Assembly: GCA_016791385.1 (NCBI GenBank)
Contig: JAEUMR010000047.1
Span: forward strand, 124,001 to 188,000
Length of the DNA: 64,000 nt
Source of the DNA: Hyphomonadaceae bacterium
Lineage (GTDB): Bacteria; Pseudomonadota; Alphaproteobacteria; Caulobacterales; Aquidulcibacteraceae
Direction of reading: 5' to 3'
Position numbers and translations under genes: made by a program. How positions within the stretch are numbered: the first letter of the stretch is position 1; each line of letters opens with the position of its first letter. A model generated the notes under the pieces. That model searched no databases, was not told the DNA's origin, and saw only the letters and a program-made list of their open reading frames with translations. Positions 25,671 through 34,909 of this stretch are shown one piece after another.

Positions 25671-26510
25671 ATGACTCTGAAACAACGTTACACGGCCATC
25701 GCGGCCGTCATGATTACCGTGTTTGCGTTAGGCGCGTCGTTCAACGCCGCCGATGCGCGCGGGCGGCGCGGCCAGGCAAGCGTAGAGACACAGCGCGGGA
25801 CCGCGACCGCGCGGTCGGAAGTGCGCCGCAGTCGCGGCACGCGCACCCGCGACGCCGCCGTCACCGGCGCTAATGGCCGCCAGCGCAGCGTCCACGATGA
25901 GCGCAGCGTCGACCGCGCCAACGACAGCTATACGCATGACCGCGTCACCACCTACAATGATGGCTCTCAGCGCAGTGTCGAGGTCGACGTTCTGCACACC
26001 GGCGAGGGGCAATACTCCGCCTCGCGCGAAGTCACTGGCCGCAACGGCGAGACGCGCGTGCAAACAGGGGATTTCACGCGGACGCAAACCGAGAACGGGC
26101 ATAGTCTGAGCGGCGACACCAACACCTCGAACCGCGGTCAGATCGACTATCAGCGCGACGTTACGCACGCCGATGGCGCGCGCTCGGTGAATTCTTCGGC
26201 GACGTTCGAGGACGGCACGGCGATCACGCGCGCATCAAGCGGCTCTTGCGCCAATGGCTCGTGCACGTCGAGCGGCGTCGTCACCGGCCGCAATGGCGAT
26301 CAAACGAGCTGGGATCAGACCCGCACCCGCACCGAAAACGGCGCTGAGCTGTCACGAGAGGTGACCTATGCCGACGGCACGACGCGCTCGGTCGATCGTG
26401 AACGCACCGGCAATGGCGATGGCACGGGAACCATCACCCGGACCGTCACCGGCCGCGACGGCGAGACGCGCACCCAAACCGGCGAATACGAGGTCGAGCA
26501 CACGCCGTAA
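25671..26510 (+). CDS. secreted protein with TGRNG-type repeats
   Basis: A 279-residue protein with a signal peptide (about residues 1-29, ending AADA). The mature part is polar and strongly repetitive: TGANG (65-69), TGRNGETRVQTG (122-133), TGRNG (205-209) and TGRDGETRTQTG (260-271), each set in stretches of alternating Thr/Arg/Ser with DG or NG turns (YNDGSQRSVE, HADGARSVN, YADGTTRSVD). This looks like a beta-strand/turn repeat, as in YD-repeat or beta-solenoid proteins. Two Cys (192, 197) flank SCANGSC. GAGGGA (25661-25666) precedes the ATG. A strong terminator follows. Function unknown. Confidence 0.75.
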   Translation: MTLKQRYTAIAAVMITVFALGASFNAADARGRRGQASVETQRGTATARSEVRRSRGTRTRDAAVTGANGRQRSVHDERSVDRANDSYTHDRVTTYNDGSQRSVEVDVLHTGEGQYSASREVTGRNGETRVQTGDFTRTQTENGHSLSGDTNTSNRGQIDYQRDVTHADGARSVNSSATFEDGTAITRASSGSCANGSCTSSGVVTGRNGDQTSWDQTRTRTENGAELSREVTYADGTTRSVDRERTGNGDGTGTITRTVTGRDGETRTQTGEYEVEHTP

Positions 26511-26545
26511 TCCCGCACTTTCCTCCCAATCTCCCTTAGCCTCAT

Positions 26546-26580
26546 GCGGCCCGGTCCATCCTGCCGGGCCGCTCTTTTTT
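26546..26580 (+). terminator. intrinsic terminator
   Basis: A 9-bp perfect stem GCGGCCCGG / CCGGGCCGC with a 9-nt loop, followed by TCTTTTTT. It closes the secreted repeat protein gene (stop at 26510) and shows that the next gene starts after it. Confidence 0.92.
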
Positions 26581-26609
26581 GCGCGGCAGGCTGGGGGCAT
26601 ATTGATGCG

Positions 26610-27089
26610 ATGGAAGGCGCACAGCGTGAGATGGGCGATTGGCGCCGCCGGGCTTTGACGGCCGGCGAGATCGCCTTGGCGCGCCCCATCTTCGGCGACG
26701 AGATTGACTGGCGGCGCGTGCGCATCCTGCAGGCGCCGCGCGCGTTCGGTTTCGGGGCCATGGTGCCGTTCGGGCGCACCATCGTGTTTTCGCGCTGGCG
26801 GGCGGTGAACGATTTCTCGCAGGCGCCGCCGGTCGATCAGGGCTGGTTCGTGCATGAGTTGATGCATGTCTGGCAGGCGGCGCGCGGCATCGTTTTGGCG
26901 AGCGCCAAGCTCAATGCGCTGGGCAAGCAGGCCTACATCTACACGCCGAGCGCAGGGGCGCGCCTTAGAGACTACAATATCGAGCGCCAGGCCGAGATCG
27001 CGCGCCACCTGCATCTGGCGCGCATCGGCGCGTACGAGGCCGGCATGCCGGAGCGCGCTTGGCTCGAAGCGATCTGGGCGACGCGCTGA
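26610..27089 (+). CDS. small HExxH-motif protein (putative zinc protease-like)
   Basis: About 159 residues. Central motif WFVHELMHVWQAARG contains HELMH, an HExxH zinc signature, near residue 80. The N-terminal part (LTAGEIALARPIFGDEIDWRRVRI) resembles the opening of DUF4157-type proteins, in which such a helix precedes HExxH. A third zinc ligand is not obvious; a later Glu or His in the EIARHLHLARIG helix could serve. No signal peptide. The ATG at 26610 is chosen because the frame upstream runs through the terminator. Catalysis is unproven. Confidence 0.7.
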   Translation: MEGAQREMGDWRRRALTAGEIALARPIFGDEIDWRRVRILQAPRAFGFGAMVPFGRTIVFSRWRAVNDFSQAPPVDQGWFVHELMHVWQAARGIVLASAKLNALGKQAYIYTPSAGARLRDYNIERQAEIARHLHLARIGAYEAGMPERAWLEAIWATR

Positions 27090-27320
27090 CTATTCCGGCT
27101 TGAGCGTGAACTCGCCGTTGCGCGCGCGTTCCGGCAAGGTGGCGCAGAACTCGGCCACCGCTTCTTCGCCGTAGCGATCGACCATGTCCGCCAACGCAGC
27201 GTAGATCGCGACCGAGGCGATCACTTCTGGTTCGACGTCCTCTGCGAGCGCCTTGTCCCAGGCGTCGAGGATGAGTTCGAGCGCGCGGCCTTTGCGCTCG
27301 GGATCGTTGTCATTGGGCAT
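27090..27320 (-). CDS. small acidic helical protein, unknown
   Basis: A 76-residue protein, mostly charged helix (RKGRALELILDAWDKALAED, AALADMVDRYGEEAVAEFC). It lies in an 11-bp overlap downstream of the TIGR02301 gene on the same strand, so it is probably cotranslated. I do not recognise the family. Its stop abuts the convergent HExxH gene. Confidence 0.65.
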   Translation of the reverse strand: MPNDNDPERKGRALELILDAWDKALAEDVEPEVIASVAIYAALADMVDRYGEEAVAEFCATLPERARNGEFTLKPE

Positions 27321-27723
27321 AACGGGCGCTCAAGGCTTGGGCGACGCGAAGGCCGCGCGCGCGCAGCTCCGCTTCGGTTTGACGGGCGGTTTCATCGCAG
27401 GACGGAAAGCGCGCTTCTTCATTGCGGTAGCCGCGGTTGAAGCCCTCGACGAGTTGGGCGTTGTAGTCCGGCTCGCGTTCGATCACGCCGCGCATGTAAT
27501 TGCGCCAACGCTGATCGCCGCGGCCTTCGCACAGGATGCGCAGATAGTGCGCCCCGCCCAGCACTTCGGAAAGTTCCACCAGCTGCCCGCGATACCAGTC
27601 CTCGCCCCTGAGCTGGGGCATGTCCGGTTCATCCGGCTGCTGCTCGGGTTGCGCCGCGGCTGGCGCGATGGCCAGCGCGGCGAACGCCAAAGCTGCAATG
27701 ACCGGACGAAGCGTCATGTCCAA
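27310..27723 (-). CDS. TIGR02301 family periplasmic protein
   Basis: A 137-residue protein with a signal peptide (about 1-24, ending AAA-QPEQ) and the family-typical LVELSEVLGGAHYLRILCEG segment followed by WRNYMRGVIEREP and FNRGYRNEEARFPSCDE. Two Cys (about 64 and 108) may form a disulfide. This family is largely confined to alphaproteobacteria and has no assigned function. It overlaps the 76-residue gene downstream. Confidence 0.85.
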   Translation of the reverse strand: MDMTLRPVIAALAFAALAIAPAAAQPEQQPDEPDMPQLRGEDWYRGQLVELSEVLGGAHYLRILCEGRGDQRWRNYMRGVIEREPDYNAQLVEGFNRGYRNEEARFPSCDETARQTEAELRARGLRVAQALSARYAQ

Positions 27724-27765
27724 AGCGGTTACTGCCTAAAGCGGGCGGGAGTATGGACCCGCGAT

Positions 27766-29256
27766 TCAGGCCGCGCTCACCTGCGGCCTGCGCGACGCCC
27801 AAGGCTGCGCCTGTTCGAGTTCATACGCCAGTTCCAGCAGGCGCCGCTCCTGGCCCTTGGCTGAGGAGAAGTGCGCCCCGATTGGCAGCCCCGCACTGGA
27901 CCAGCCCAGCGGCAAGCTCATCGCCGGCGCGCCGGCGATGTTCTGCAGCGGCGTGTAGCCAACATATTCGGGCAGCGTATCGAAGGTGGCGATGCCGCGC
28001 GCCGGGTTGAACTCACCCAGTTGCACCGGTGGACGGCCGAGCACGGGCGTGAGGTATATATCGGCCGTCTCGAACATGGAGGCGAACTGCGCCTCGACTT
28101 GCCGGAGCCGATTGAAGGCAGCCTGCAGCGTCTCCGGGCTCTGCGCGCGAAAATGCGCTGACAAGTCCAGCGTCAGCTTTTCGAACAGGCGGTCAAGCGG
28201 GGCGCCAGGGTGCTGGGCTTCGACCATGCCAACGACATCAGACGCACCTTCCGCCCACAGCAGAATGAAGTCGGAGGAGAATTGCGGGCCATCGACTGGA
28301 GAGCGGCCTTCGCGCACTTCGTGACCCAGTGAGCGGCATAGCTCCGCCGCCGCTTCGGTCGCCGCGCGAACTTCGGGGTCGGGTTCGTGGCCGAGTGCGT
28401 TGCGCACATCGAGCACGATGCGCAGGCGCCGCCGGCTCGGGCCGGTGACCATGCCGGCAGGCGGGAACACCGCGCTCGTATCGCTTCGTTCGGTGATGGA
28501 GAGCCAGGCTGCGGTGTCGCGCACGCTGCGGCTGACGCAGCCATTGACCGAAAAGTCCAGGGGCCCTTCCGGCCTGCCGCCGGACACGCTGCGGCCGCGC
28601 GAGATCTTGAGCCCGACCAGTCCGTTGCAGGACGCCGGAATGCGGATCGAGCCGCCGCCGTCGCTCGCATGCGCGATCGGCACGACGCGCGATGCAACCG
28701 CGACCGCCGCGCCGCCGGAAGAGCCGCCGCTGGAGCGGGTGGGATCCCAGGGATTATGCGTGTCTCCAGTAAGCGCGGACTCCGTCGTTGCCGTCAGGCC
28801 GAATTCGGGCGTCGTCGATTTGCCGAATGGCACCAAGCCCGCGGCGAGCAGCGCATCCATGTAGGGCGGCTGTTCGGCCGGCACGTAAGTGGCGAAGGCG
28901 CGGCTGCCGAACTTGGTCGGCTGGCCGGTCATCGGCATCAGGTCTTTAATCAGGGTCGGCACGCCCGCGAATGGCCCGCTGAGCTGCGTTGCCGCGCGCT
29001 GGCGGCCGTAATCGTAGAGCGGCGTTGCGATGAAATTGAGCTGCGGGTTGACCCGCTCGGCACGCGCGATCGCTGCTTCCAGCGCCTCGCCCGCATTGAT
29101 CCCGCGATTGCGGATGCGCGCGGCGACGCCAGTTGCGTCGAGATCGCCAAGCGCGTCAGAGGGGGCCGAGGACGCCGGCGCCGTCTGGCATGCAGCAAGT
29201 GCGCTGAGCGCCGCCGCGTTGGCCAACAGCGCGCGCCGCGAAACCGAATATCCCAT
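27766..29256 (-). CDS. amidase signature family hydrolase, exported lipoprotein-like
   Basis: A 496-residue amidase. The Ser-cisSer-Lys triad region is present: Lys in PTLIKDLMP, and Ser residues in GGSSGGAAVAVA and DGGGSIRIPAS. The N-terminus MGYSVSRRALLANAAAL ... LAAC has an Arg pair and a lipobox, so it is probably exported (possibly by Tat) and lipid-anchored; most amidases are cytosolic, so this is notable. GGAGGGA is 6 bp before ATG 29256. Substrate unknown; export suggests envelope or environmental amides. Confidence 0.88.
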   Translation of the reverse strand: MGYSVSRRALLANAAALSALAACQTAPASSAPSDALGDLDATGVAARIRNRGINAGEALEAAIARAERVNPQLNFIATPLYDYGRQRAATQLSGPFAGVPTLIKDLMPMTGQPTKFGSRAFATYVPAEQPPYMDALLAAGLVPFGKSTTPEFGLTATTESALTGDTHNPWDPTRSSGGSSGGAAVAVASRVVPIAHASDGGGSIRIPASCNGLVGLKISRGRSVSGGRPEGPLDFSVNGCVSRSVRDTAAWLSITERSDTSAVFPPAGMVTGPSRRRLRIVLDVRNALGHEPDPEVRAATEAAAELCRSLGHEVREGRSPVDGPQFSSDFILLWAEGASDVVGMVEAQHPGAPLDRLFEKLTLDLSAHFRAQSPETLQAAFNRLRQVEAQFASMFETADIYLTPVLGRPPVQLGEFNPARGIATFDTLPEYVGYTPLQNIAGAPAMSLPLGWSSAGLPIGAHFSSAKGQERRLLELAYELEQAQPWASRRPQVSAA

Positions 29257-29367
29257 TGAGCGTCCCTCCAGCTCTTGTTTTGTGAACGCGAGACTTGCGC
29301 GCGGGCGTGCCCCTCGCAAGCGGAAAGTCTTGCCTCAAGGGCAGCCACGCGCGACAGAGCCGCCATC

Positions 29368-30087
29368 ATGCCCCGCATGCGCGCCGACCTTCTCTTAGTC
29401 GCCCGCGGCCTCGCAGAGAGCCGCGCCAAAGCGCGCGCTCTCATTGAAGCGGGTGGCATGCGTGCGAACGGTGTGCCTGTGGAAAAACCGGCGGATATGA
29501 TCGCCGAGGATGCCCTTCTCGATGTGACGGCGCCCCATCCTTGGGTTTCGCGCGGAGGCGTGAAGCTTGCCGCAGCGCTCGACGCTTTCGGCGTCGATCC
29601 GGCCGGGCGGGTGTGCCTCGACGTTGGCGCTTCGACGGGCGGCTTCACCCACGTGCTGCTGACGCGCGGGGCGGCGCGGGTTTATGCCGTCGATGTCGGC
29701 ACGGACCAATTGCATGCCTCGCTGCGCGCTGATCCGCGCGTCATCAAGCTTGAGCGCACCGACGCGCGCACGCTCACCCGCGCGCTAATCGCTGACGCGC
29801 CCAGCCTCATCGTCTGTGATGCGAGTTTCATCGGCGCGGCGAAAGTGTTGGCGACGCCGCTCTCGCTCGCTGCTCCGCACGCTGAGTTGGTTGCGTTGAT
29901 CAAGCCGCAGTTCGAAGCCGGTCCCGGCAAGGGCGGCGTGCTGCGGGAAGGCGATGCACGCGCCGCGGCTGAGCAGGCGATCGCAGCGCTGGATGGCCTG
30001 GAGGGCTTTCGCATCGACGCACAGATCGACTCGCCGATCCGCGGCGGCGACGGCAATCTCGAATTGCTCATCCACGCGCGCCGCTAA
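29368..30087 (+). CDS. tlyA: TlyA family rRNA 2'-O-methyltransferase / hemolysin-like
   Basis: A 239-residue protein: an S4 RNA-binding domain at residues 1-60 (MRADLLLVARGLAESRAKAR) and an FtsJ-type methyltransferase domain (DVGASTGGFTHVLL about 89-102, then YAVDVGTDQLH and DASFIGAAKVL). Characterised members methylate 2'-hydroxyls of 16S and 23S rRNA and affect capreomycin sensitivity. ATG 29368 matches the S4 start. Divergent from the amidase gene. Confidence 0.92.
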   Translation: MPRMRADLLLVARGLAESRAKARALIEAGGMRANGVPVEKPADMIAEDALLDVTAPHPWVSRGGVKLAAALDAFGVDPAGRVCLDVGASTGGFTHVLLTRGAARVYAVDVGTDQLHASLRADPRVIKLERTDARTLTRALIADAPSLIVCDASFIGAAKVLATPLSLAAPHAELVALIKPQFEAGPGKGGVLREGDARAAAEQAIAALDGLEGFRIDAQIDSPIRGGDGNLELLIHARR

Positions 30088-30093
30088 AGAAAA

Positions 30094-30116
30094 CGCCCCG
30101 GCTTGGGGCCGGGGCG
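30094..30116 (-). terminator. intrinsic terminator of the glycine-zipper gene
   Basis: An 8-bp stem CGCCCCGG / CCGGGGCG with a 7-nt loop. On the minus strand it is followed by TTTTCTTT, so it ends the gene at 30152-30691. On the plus strand it may also help stop the tlyA transcript, though no T-run follows there. Confidence 0.85.
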
Positions 30117-30151
30117 AGGTACGTTGCTTAGGAGGCTTCAGAAAAATTTCG

Positions 30152-30691
30152 TCAGGCTGGGCGCCACGAGCCGTCGGGAGCGCGGCACAGCCAAGCGTCT
30201 TCGCGCTGTTCCCGGCCATAGCGGTCGCGTGTCACGATCTCGCCCATGCGGCAGTCGCGGCCGTAACGGTCATCGCCGCGATAACCGGACTGTTCGTACG
30301 GACCACCATAGAGGTCGTCGTCAGAGCCGCGATTGTACCCATCTTGGTAGGGGCGGCCGTAATAGGGGTCGTAGCTGCCTTGCGGGACTTCGTTGCAGCG
30401 CGCCGTGCTGCGCCCGATGGCGCCGCCTGCCGTCGCACCCACAACCGCGCCGAGCGCCGTACCGTCGCCGCGATGGCCATTGGCCGCGACATTGCTGCCG
30501 AGCACCGCGCCGAGGATGCCGCCGATCACAGCGCCGCCCACGGTGCGGTTATTGCGCGAAGCCTGACATTGCTGCTGCGTCGCCACATGCTCGTCGTGGT
30601 AAGAACGGTAATTCTGGGCCGCGGCCGGCTGGGCCAAGCCCGTCAGGGCGGCGGCCAGAGCGCCGGCGGCGAGGAAAGCTTGACGTCGCAT
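30152..30691 (-). CDS. glycine-zipper surface/periplasmic protein
   Basis: A 179-residue exported protein. Signal peptide 1-26 (ending AAA-QNY), a hydrophobic glycine-zipper segment VGGAVIGGILGAVLGSNVAA (about 51-70) and GAVVGATAGGAIG (about 81-93), as in 17-kDa-antigen/2TM proteins, then a Tyr/Gly/Asp-rich tail (DPYYGRPYQDGYNRG). The last ~30 residues (RMGEIVTRDRYGREQREDAW) are charged. AGGAG precedes ATG 30691. Likely outer-membrane associated; no enzyme role seen. Confidence 0.85.
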   Translation of the reverse strand: MRRQAFLAAGALAAALTGLAQPAAAQNYRSYHDEHVATQQQCQASRNNRTVGGAVIGGILGAVLGSNVAANGHRGDGTALGAVVGATAGGAIGRSTARCNEVPQGSYDPYYGRPYQDGYNRGSDDDLYGGPYEQSGYRGDDRYGRDCRMGEIVTRDRYGREQREDAWLCRAPDGSWRPA

Positions 30692-30744
30692 GATCTGCTC
30701 CTGTCTGTCGGGCCTGAGAAAAGCAAAACCGGCCTGAACGGCAC

Positions 30745-32058
30745 ATGAAGCGTCCGCACAGATTTTCCCGCCCCTCCGCCGCCCCTCAACGGAGGCCAAA
30801 ACCAGCCGCCGCCCCCGAGCTGCGCGAGCTTGAGGTGACGGCCATGGGCGCGCGCGGCGACGCCGTGGCCGCCGGCCCACAGGGGCCGATCTACGCCCCC
30901 TATGCGCTGCAGGGAGAACGAATCCGGGGCCGGATCACCGATGGCCGGGCCGAGCTGATTGAGCTGCTGCAGGCCAGCCCGGAGCGGCAGGAGCCGGCCT
31001 GCCGGCACTTTGGCCGCTGCGGCGGCTGCCAGTTGCAGCATTGGCAGGAGGCGCCCTACCTGGCCTGGAAGCGGCTTCAGGTCGTCGAAGCGTTGCAGAA
31101 GCGCGGCCTGGGCGGCGCCGAAGTGGCGGCTGCGATTCCAGCCTGGGGCGCGGGCCGCCGCCGCGCCGCCTTTCATGCCGCGCGGCAGAACGGCCAGGTG
31201 CGGATCGGCTTCATCGAGCGCGGCGGGGCCAAGCTCACGGCGCTCACGCAATGCCCGGTGCTTGTGCCGCAACTCGAAGCGCTGGCGCTGAAGCTGGCGC
31301 CGCTTGCCGAAGCGGTGTTGCCGCAGCGCGGCGAGATCACGCTGCACGCGCTGATGACGGATGCCGGCGTCGATCTCGCCATCAAGGGCGCGGGCCGCGC
31401 CGCGTTCCTGCATCGCGCGGCGCTGGAGAATCTCAGTGCGCTGGCGACGCAGCTCGACCTCGCGCGTCTCTCCATCGACGGCGAGCCGATCGTCGAGCGG
31501 GCCAAGCCGCGCCTGAGCATGGGCCGCGCGATCGTTGCGCCTCCGCCTGGCGCGTTCCTGCAGCCGACGGCGCTGGGCGAGGAGACGCTGGCGCGGCTCG
31601 CGCTGGAGGCGCTGAAGGGCGCCGAGCGGGTGATCGATCTGTTCTCCGGCATCGGCACGTTTGCGCTGCGCGCGGCCGAACAGGCCGAAGTGCTGGCGGC
31701 GGAGGCCGACGATGAAATGCTGCGCGCGCTTAAGCAGGCCGCGGACGGCGCCGGCGGCGCCTTGAAGCAGGTGACGACGCTACGCCGCGATCTGTTGCGC
31801 ACGCCAATCTCAAGCTTGGAAATGAAGAAGTTCGACGGCGCCGTGATCGATCCGCCGCGCTCGGGCGCGCGGCTGCAAGCAGAGCAGATCGCCCGTGCGC
31901 CGGTGCGCAGACTCGCTTACGTGTCGTGCGATCCGGCGAGCTTTGCCCGCGACCTCAAGGTGCTGGTCGAGCACGGCTTCACGGTGACGAAAATCACGCC
32001 AGTGGATCAGTTCCGCTGGTCGCCGCACGTTGAAGTGGTGGGAGCGCTTGAGCGATGA
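30745..32058 (+). CDS. class I RNA 5-methyluridine methyltransferase (TrmA/RlmCD type)
   Basis: A 437-residue enzyme: Pro/Arg-rich N-terminal leader, TRAM-like RNA-binding region (about 25-75), Fe-S Cys cluster (Cys86, Cys92, Cys95 in [10 protein letters not shown], with a fourth Cys in LTQCPVL), SAM motif [16 protein letters not shown] near 295, DPPRSGA and the catalytic Cys in [13 protein letters not shown]. It methylates U54 in tRNA or specific 23S uridines in known relatives; the exact target cannot be told. The next gene begins inside its stop (ATGA). Confidence 0.92.
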   Translation: MKRPHRFSRPSAAPQRRPKPAAAPELRELEVTAMGARGDAVAAGPQGPIYAPYALQGERIRGRITDGRAELIELLQASPERQEPACRHFGRCGGCQLQHWQEAPYLAWKRLQVVEALQKRGLGGAEVAAAIPAWGAGRRRAAFHAARQNGQVRIGFIERGGAKLTALTQCPVLVPQLEALALKLAPLAEAVLPQRGEITLHALMTDAGVDLAIKGAGRAAFLHRAALENLSALATQLDLARLSIDGEPIVERAKPRLSMGRAIVAPPPGAFLQPTALGEETLARLALEALKGAERVIDLFSGIGTFALRAAEQAEVLAAEADDEMLRALKQAADGAGGALKQVTTLRRDLLRTPISSLEMKKFDGAVIDPPRSGARLQAEQIARAPVRRLAYVSCDPASFARDLKVLVEHGFTVTKITPVDQFRWSPHVEVVGALER

Positions 32059-32615
32059 AGAAGACGACATTGCTCGACCGCCGCACGCCGAAGGACAGCG
32101 ATCTCCCGTTCTGGAAAACCAAGACGCTGGCCGAGATGAACCCGGCCGAGTGGGAGAGTTTGTGCGACCGGTGCGGCCGTTGCTGCGTGATCAGCATCGA
32201 AGACGCCGATACTGGCGCGCTGGCTTGGACCGACGTCACCTGCAAGCTGTTCGACACAAACGCCTGCGGCTGCAGCGACTATCCGAACCGGAAGAAGAAG
32301 GTGCCGGACTGCGTGAAGCTGACGCCGAAGAACGTGCCGAAGCTCGACTGGCTGCCGCCGACCTGCGCCTACCGGCTCGTATCTGAAGGACGCGATCTCT
32401 TTTGGTGGCACCCGCTGATCTCGGGCAGCTTTGAAACCGTGCATGTGGCCAAGGCCTCCGTGCGCGGCCAGACGCGCACCGAGGGACGGTTGAAAATCCC
32501 CGGCCTTTTGAAGCGCCTGACACGCTGGCCCGAGCCGCTGGCGGAACCCCCGCGCGCCTGGGCCAAGCAGAAGCGAGGCAAATCACCGTCTCGACCCAAG
32601 CAGCGGACGGATTAG
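32055..32615 (+). CDS. UPF0260 / YkgJ-type zinc or iron cluster protein
   Basis: A 186-residue protein with [14 protein letters not shown] (Cys36, 39, 43, 44... read from [11 protein letters not shown]) and [20 protein letters not shown], the Cys array of the UPF0260 (YcgN) family. [20 protein letters not shown] is the family start. The C-terminal ~35 residues, rich in Arg, Lys and Pro, go beyond the usual length. Coupled to the upstream RNA methyltransferase gene. Function unknown, metal binding inferred from Cys. Confidence 0.88.
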   Translation: MKKTTLLDRRTPKDSDLPFWKTKTLAEMNPAEWESLCDRCGRCCVISIEDADTGALAWTDVTCKLFDTNACGCSDYPNRKKKVPDCVKLTPKNVPKLDWLPPTCAYRLVSEGRDLFWWHPLISGSFETVHVAKASVRGQTRTEGRLKIPGLLKRLTRWPEPLAEPPRAWAKQKRGKSPSRPKQRTD

Positions 32616-32626
32616 TATCGGCGGCG

Positions 32627-33685
32627 ATGAGCCTTCGCCGAGACATCGGCCGCGCCCGCTACGCCGCCGCCCAGGGTGCGCGCGTCGCCTGGTATATGGG
32701 TCAATATCTGCTGGCGCGGCGCATATCGGGGCCGTTCAACCGGCCCGGCGAGCCGCAATTTCAGCCGCAAGCCGCGGAAGGCGATCCTCAGCGCGTGCGT
32801 GCGGCGTTTCTTGAGCTTTTCGCGAAGGATCGCGCCAATATCGAAGCGGGGCTCTATCCCGCGCCGAGCGATCTGCGCGTGGAGCGGGCGCTCTCGGCGC
32901 TGCGCAACTCGGCGCGTTTCTTTCGCGATCTGCCGCGCGTCGATCGCCGCCGCCTGCAGCGCAGTGGTGTTGAGGTGCGCGAGAAAGCGCGTGAGGGCGG
33001 TGAGCGGTATCCCACCTATTATCTGCAGAACTTCCACTATCAGACCGATGGCTGGCTCTCGGAGGAGAGTGCGCAGCTCTACGACACGCAGGTCGAAATC
33101 CTGTTCGGCGGCGCAGCCGATGCAATGCGCCGCATCGCGCTCGGCGAACTCGCGCGCGCGGTGCGCGGCGTCGATCAGCGCAAGGTGAAGCTTGTCGATC
33201 TGGCCTGCGGCAATGGCCGCTTTCTGAGCCAAGTGCTGCAGGCCTTCCCGCGCATGCCCGTGACGGGGCTCGATCTATCGCCCGCCTATTGCGCCGAAGC
33301 GCGCGAACGTTTGGCGGAATGGACCCAAGCCGAGATCGTCACCGGCGCCGTCGAGCAGGCGCCCTTTGAGGACAGGGCGTTCGATGCGGCGACGTGCGTT
33401 TACCTCTTCCACGAACTGCCGCCGCGCGTGCGGCGCGAAGCGGCGCGCGAGATCGGCCGCATCGTCAAGCCGGGCGGGGCGTTCGTGTTGGCGGATTCGG
33501 TGCAAACCGGCGATACGCCGGACCTTGACCGGATGCTCGAATATTTCCCGGTCGGCTTTCACGAGCCGTATTTCGCTTCTTATTTGAAGGAAGACATCCC
33601 GGCGCTGTTCGCGAGCGCTGGATTGGAGCTGGTGCACAGTGAGGCGGCGTTCCTCACCAGAGTTTGGCGCTTCCGCAAACTGTGA
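32627..33685 (+). CDS. class I SAM-dependent methyltransferase
   Basis: A 352-residue protein with a ~180-residue N-terminal region (including YLLQNFHYQTDGWLSEESA, which I read as YYLQNFHYQTDGWLSE) preceding a Rossmann methyltransferase domain: motif I LVDLACGNGRFLSQVLQ near 192, VTGLDLS, and VYLFHELPPRVRREAAREI near 265. The layout is like ubiquinone/UbiE-type or small-molecule methyltransferases. Substrate unknown. Located 11 bp after the UPF0260 gene, convergent with aroC. Confidence 0.82.
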   Translation: MSLRRDIGRARYAAAQGARVAWYMGQYLLARRISGPFNRPGEPQFQPQAAEGDPQRVRAAFLELFAKDRANIEAGLYPAPSDLRVERALSALRNSARFFRDLPRVDRRRLQRSGVEVREKAREGGERYPTYYLQNFHYQTDGWLSEESAQLYDTQVEILFGGAADAMRRIALGELARAVRGVDQRKVKLVDLACGNGRFLSQVLQAFPRMPVTGLDLSPAYCAEARERLAEWTQAEIVTGAVEQAPFEDRAFDAATCVYLFHELPPRVRREAAREIGRIVKPGGAFVLADSVQTGDTPDLDRMLEYFPVGFHEPYFASYLKEDIPALFASAGLELVHSEAAFLTRVWRFRKL

Positions 33686-33690
33686 GCGCT

Positions 33691-34785
33691 TCAGCGCCCG
33701 GTTTGTCCGCGCTGACGCAGCATCGCATCCGCCAGCACGCACGCGACCATCGCTTCGGCGACGGGCGCTGCGCGGATGCCCACGCAGGGATCGTGCCGGC
33801 CGGTGGTCGAGACGTCAGCGTTCTCCCCGTCCTTGGTGACCGTCCGCCGCGGCGTCAGGATTGAAGACGTCGGCTTGATGGCGATGCGTGCGACGACGGG
33901 CTGGCCTGTCGAAATGCCGCCAAGCACGCCGCCGGCCATGTTGGAGAGGAAGTGCGGGCGCCCGTCATTGCCGGCGCGCATTTCGTCGGCGTTTTCCACG
34001 CCGGTCAGCGCAGCGGCGGCAAAGCCCGCGCCGATCTCGACGCCCTTCACCGCATTGATGCTCATCAGCGCTGAAGCGAGTTCAGCGTCGAGCTTACCAT
34101 AGATCGGCGCGCCCCAGCCGGCGGGAACACCGGTTGCCTCCACTTCGACAATGGCGCCGACGGAGTTTCCATCCTTGCGCGTCTCATCGAGCAGCGCTTC
34201 CCATTGCTTCGCCGCTTCCGCATCGGGCGACCAGAGCGGGTTGTTCTCCACCTCTGTCCAATCCCAGCGCGCGCGGTCTATCGCGATTTTGCCGATCTGC
34301 ACCACCGCGGCGCGGATGCTCACGCCTTCGCCGAGTACGCGCCGCGCGACAGCACCCGCTGCAACGCGCGCCGCCGTCTCACGCGCCGAAGAGCGGCCGC
34401 CGCCGCGATAATCGCGCACGCCGTATTTGGCGTCATAGACGTAGTCGGCGTGGCCGGGCCGGTAGAGATCGCGGATTTCGGCATAATCCTTCGAGCGCTG
34501 ATCGACGTTGTCGATAATGAGCGAAATCGGCGTGCCGGTGGTCACCGGCCCGCCGGTGCGGTCGTCTTCAAACACGCCGGAGAGGATTCTCACCTCGTCT
34601 GGCTCGCGCCGCTGCGTGACGAAGCGGCTGGTGCCGGGCTTGCGCCGGTTGAGCCAGAATTGGATATCCGCCTCCGTCAGCGGCAAGCCGGGCGGGCAGC
34701 CATCGACAACGCAGCCGATCGCCGGCCCGTGGCTTTCGCCCCAGGTGGTGACGCGGAAGAGATGGCCGAACGTGTTGTGCGACAT
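33691..34785 (-). CDS. aroC: chorismate synthase
   Basis: Last step of the shikimate pathway, 5-enolpyruvylshikimate-3-phosphate to chorismate, using reduced FMN. The 364-residue protein has the signature [18 protein letters not shown] at 16-33, RQR-type segment [20 protein letters not shown] (read [20 protein letters not shown]), [17 protein letters not shown] and [15 protein letters not shown] near the end. Normal length. Divergent from pdxH. Confidence 0.97.
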   Translation of the reverse strand: MSHNTFGHLFRVTTWGESHGPAIGCVVDGCPPGLPLTEADIQFWLNRRKPGTSRFVTQRREPDEVRILSGVFEDDRTGGPVTTGTPISLIIDNVDQRSKDYAEIRDLYRPGHADYVYDAKYGVRDYRGGGRSSARETAARVAAGAVARRVLGEGVSIRAAVVQIGKIAIDRARWDWTEVENNPLWSPDAEAAKQWEALLDETRKDGNSVGAIVEVEATGVPAGWGAPIYGKLDAELASALMSINAVKGVEIGAGFAAAALTGVENADEMRAGNDGRPHFLSNMAGGVLGGISTGQPVVARIAIKPTSSILTPRRTVTKDGENADVSTTGRHDPCVGIRAAPVAEAMVACVLADAMLRQRGQTGR

Positions 34786-34909
34786 GGCGCTTCGTCAGTG
34801 ACACAAGCCCCTGGGGCCGGCAACGCCGTTCGCCGAAGGCGAAGCTGCGGCCTGCTGGCGTTCGAACTCTGTGTTCGGCCGTGCTACACGAGGCGGCGTT
34901 GGAGAGCCC

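Noticed and set aside
26544-26609. Upstream start for the HExxH protein
   Set aside because: Those bases form the stem, loop and T-run of an intrinsic terminator.
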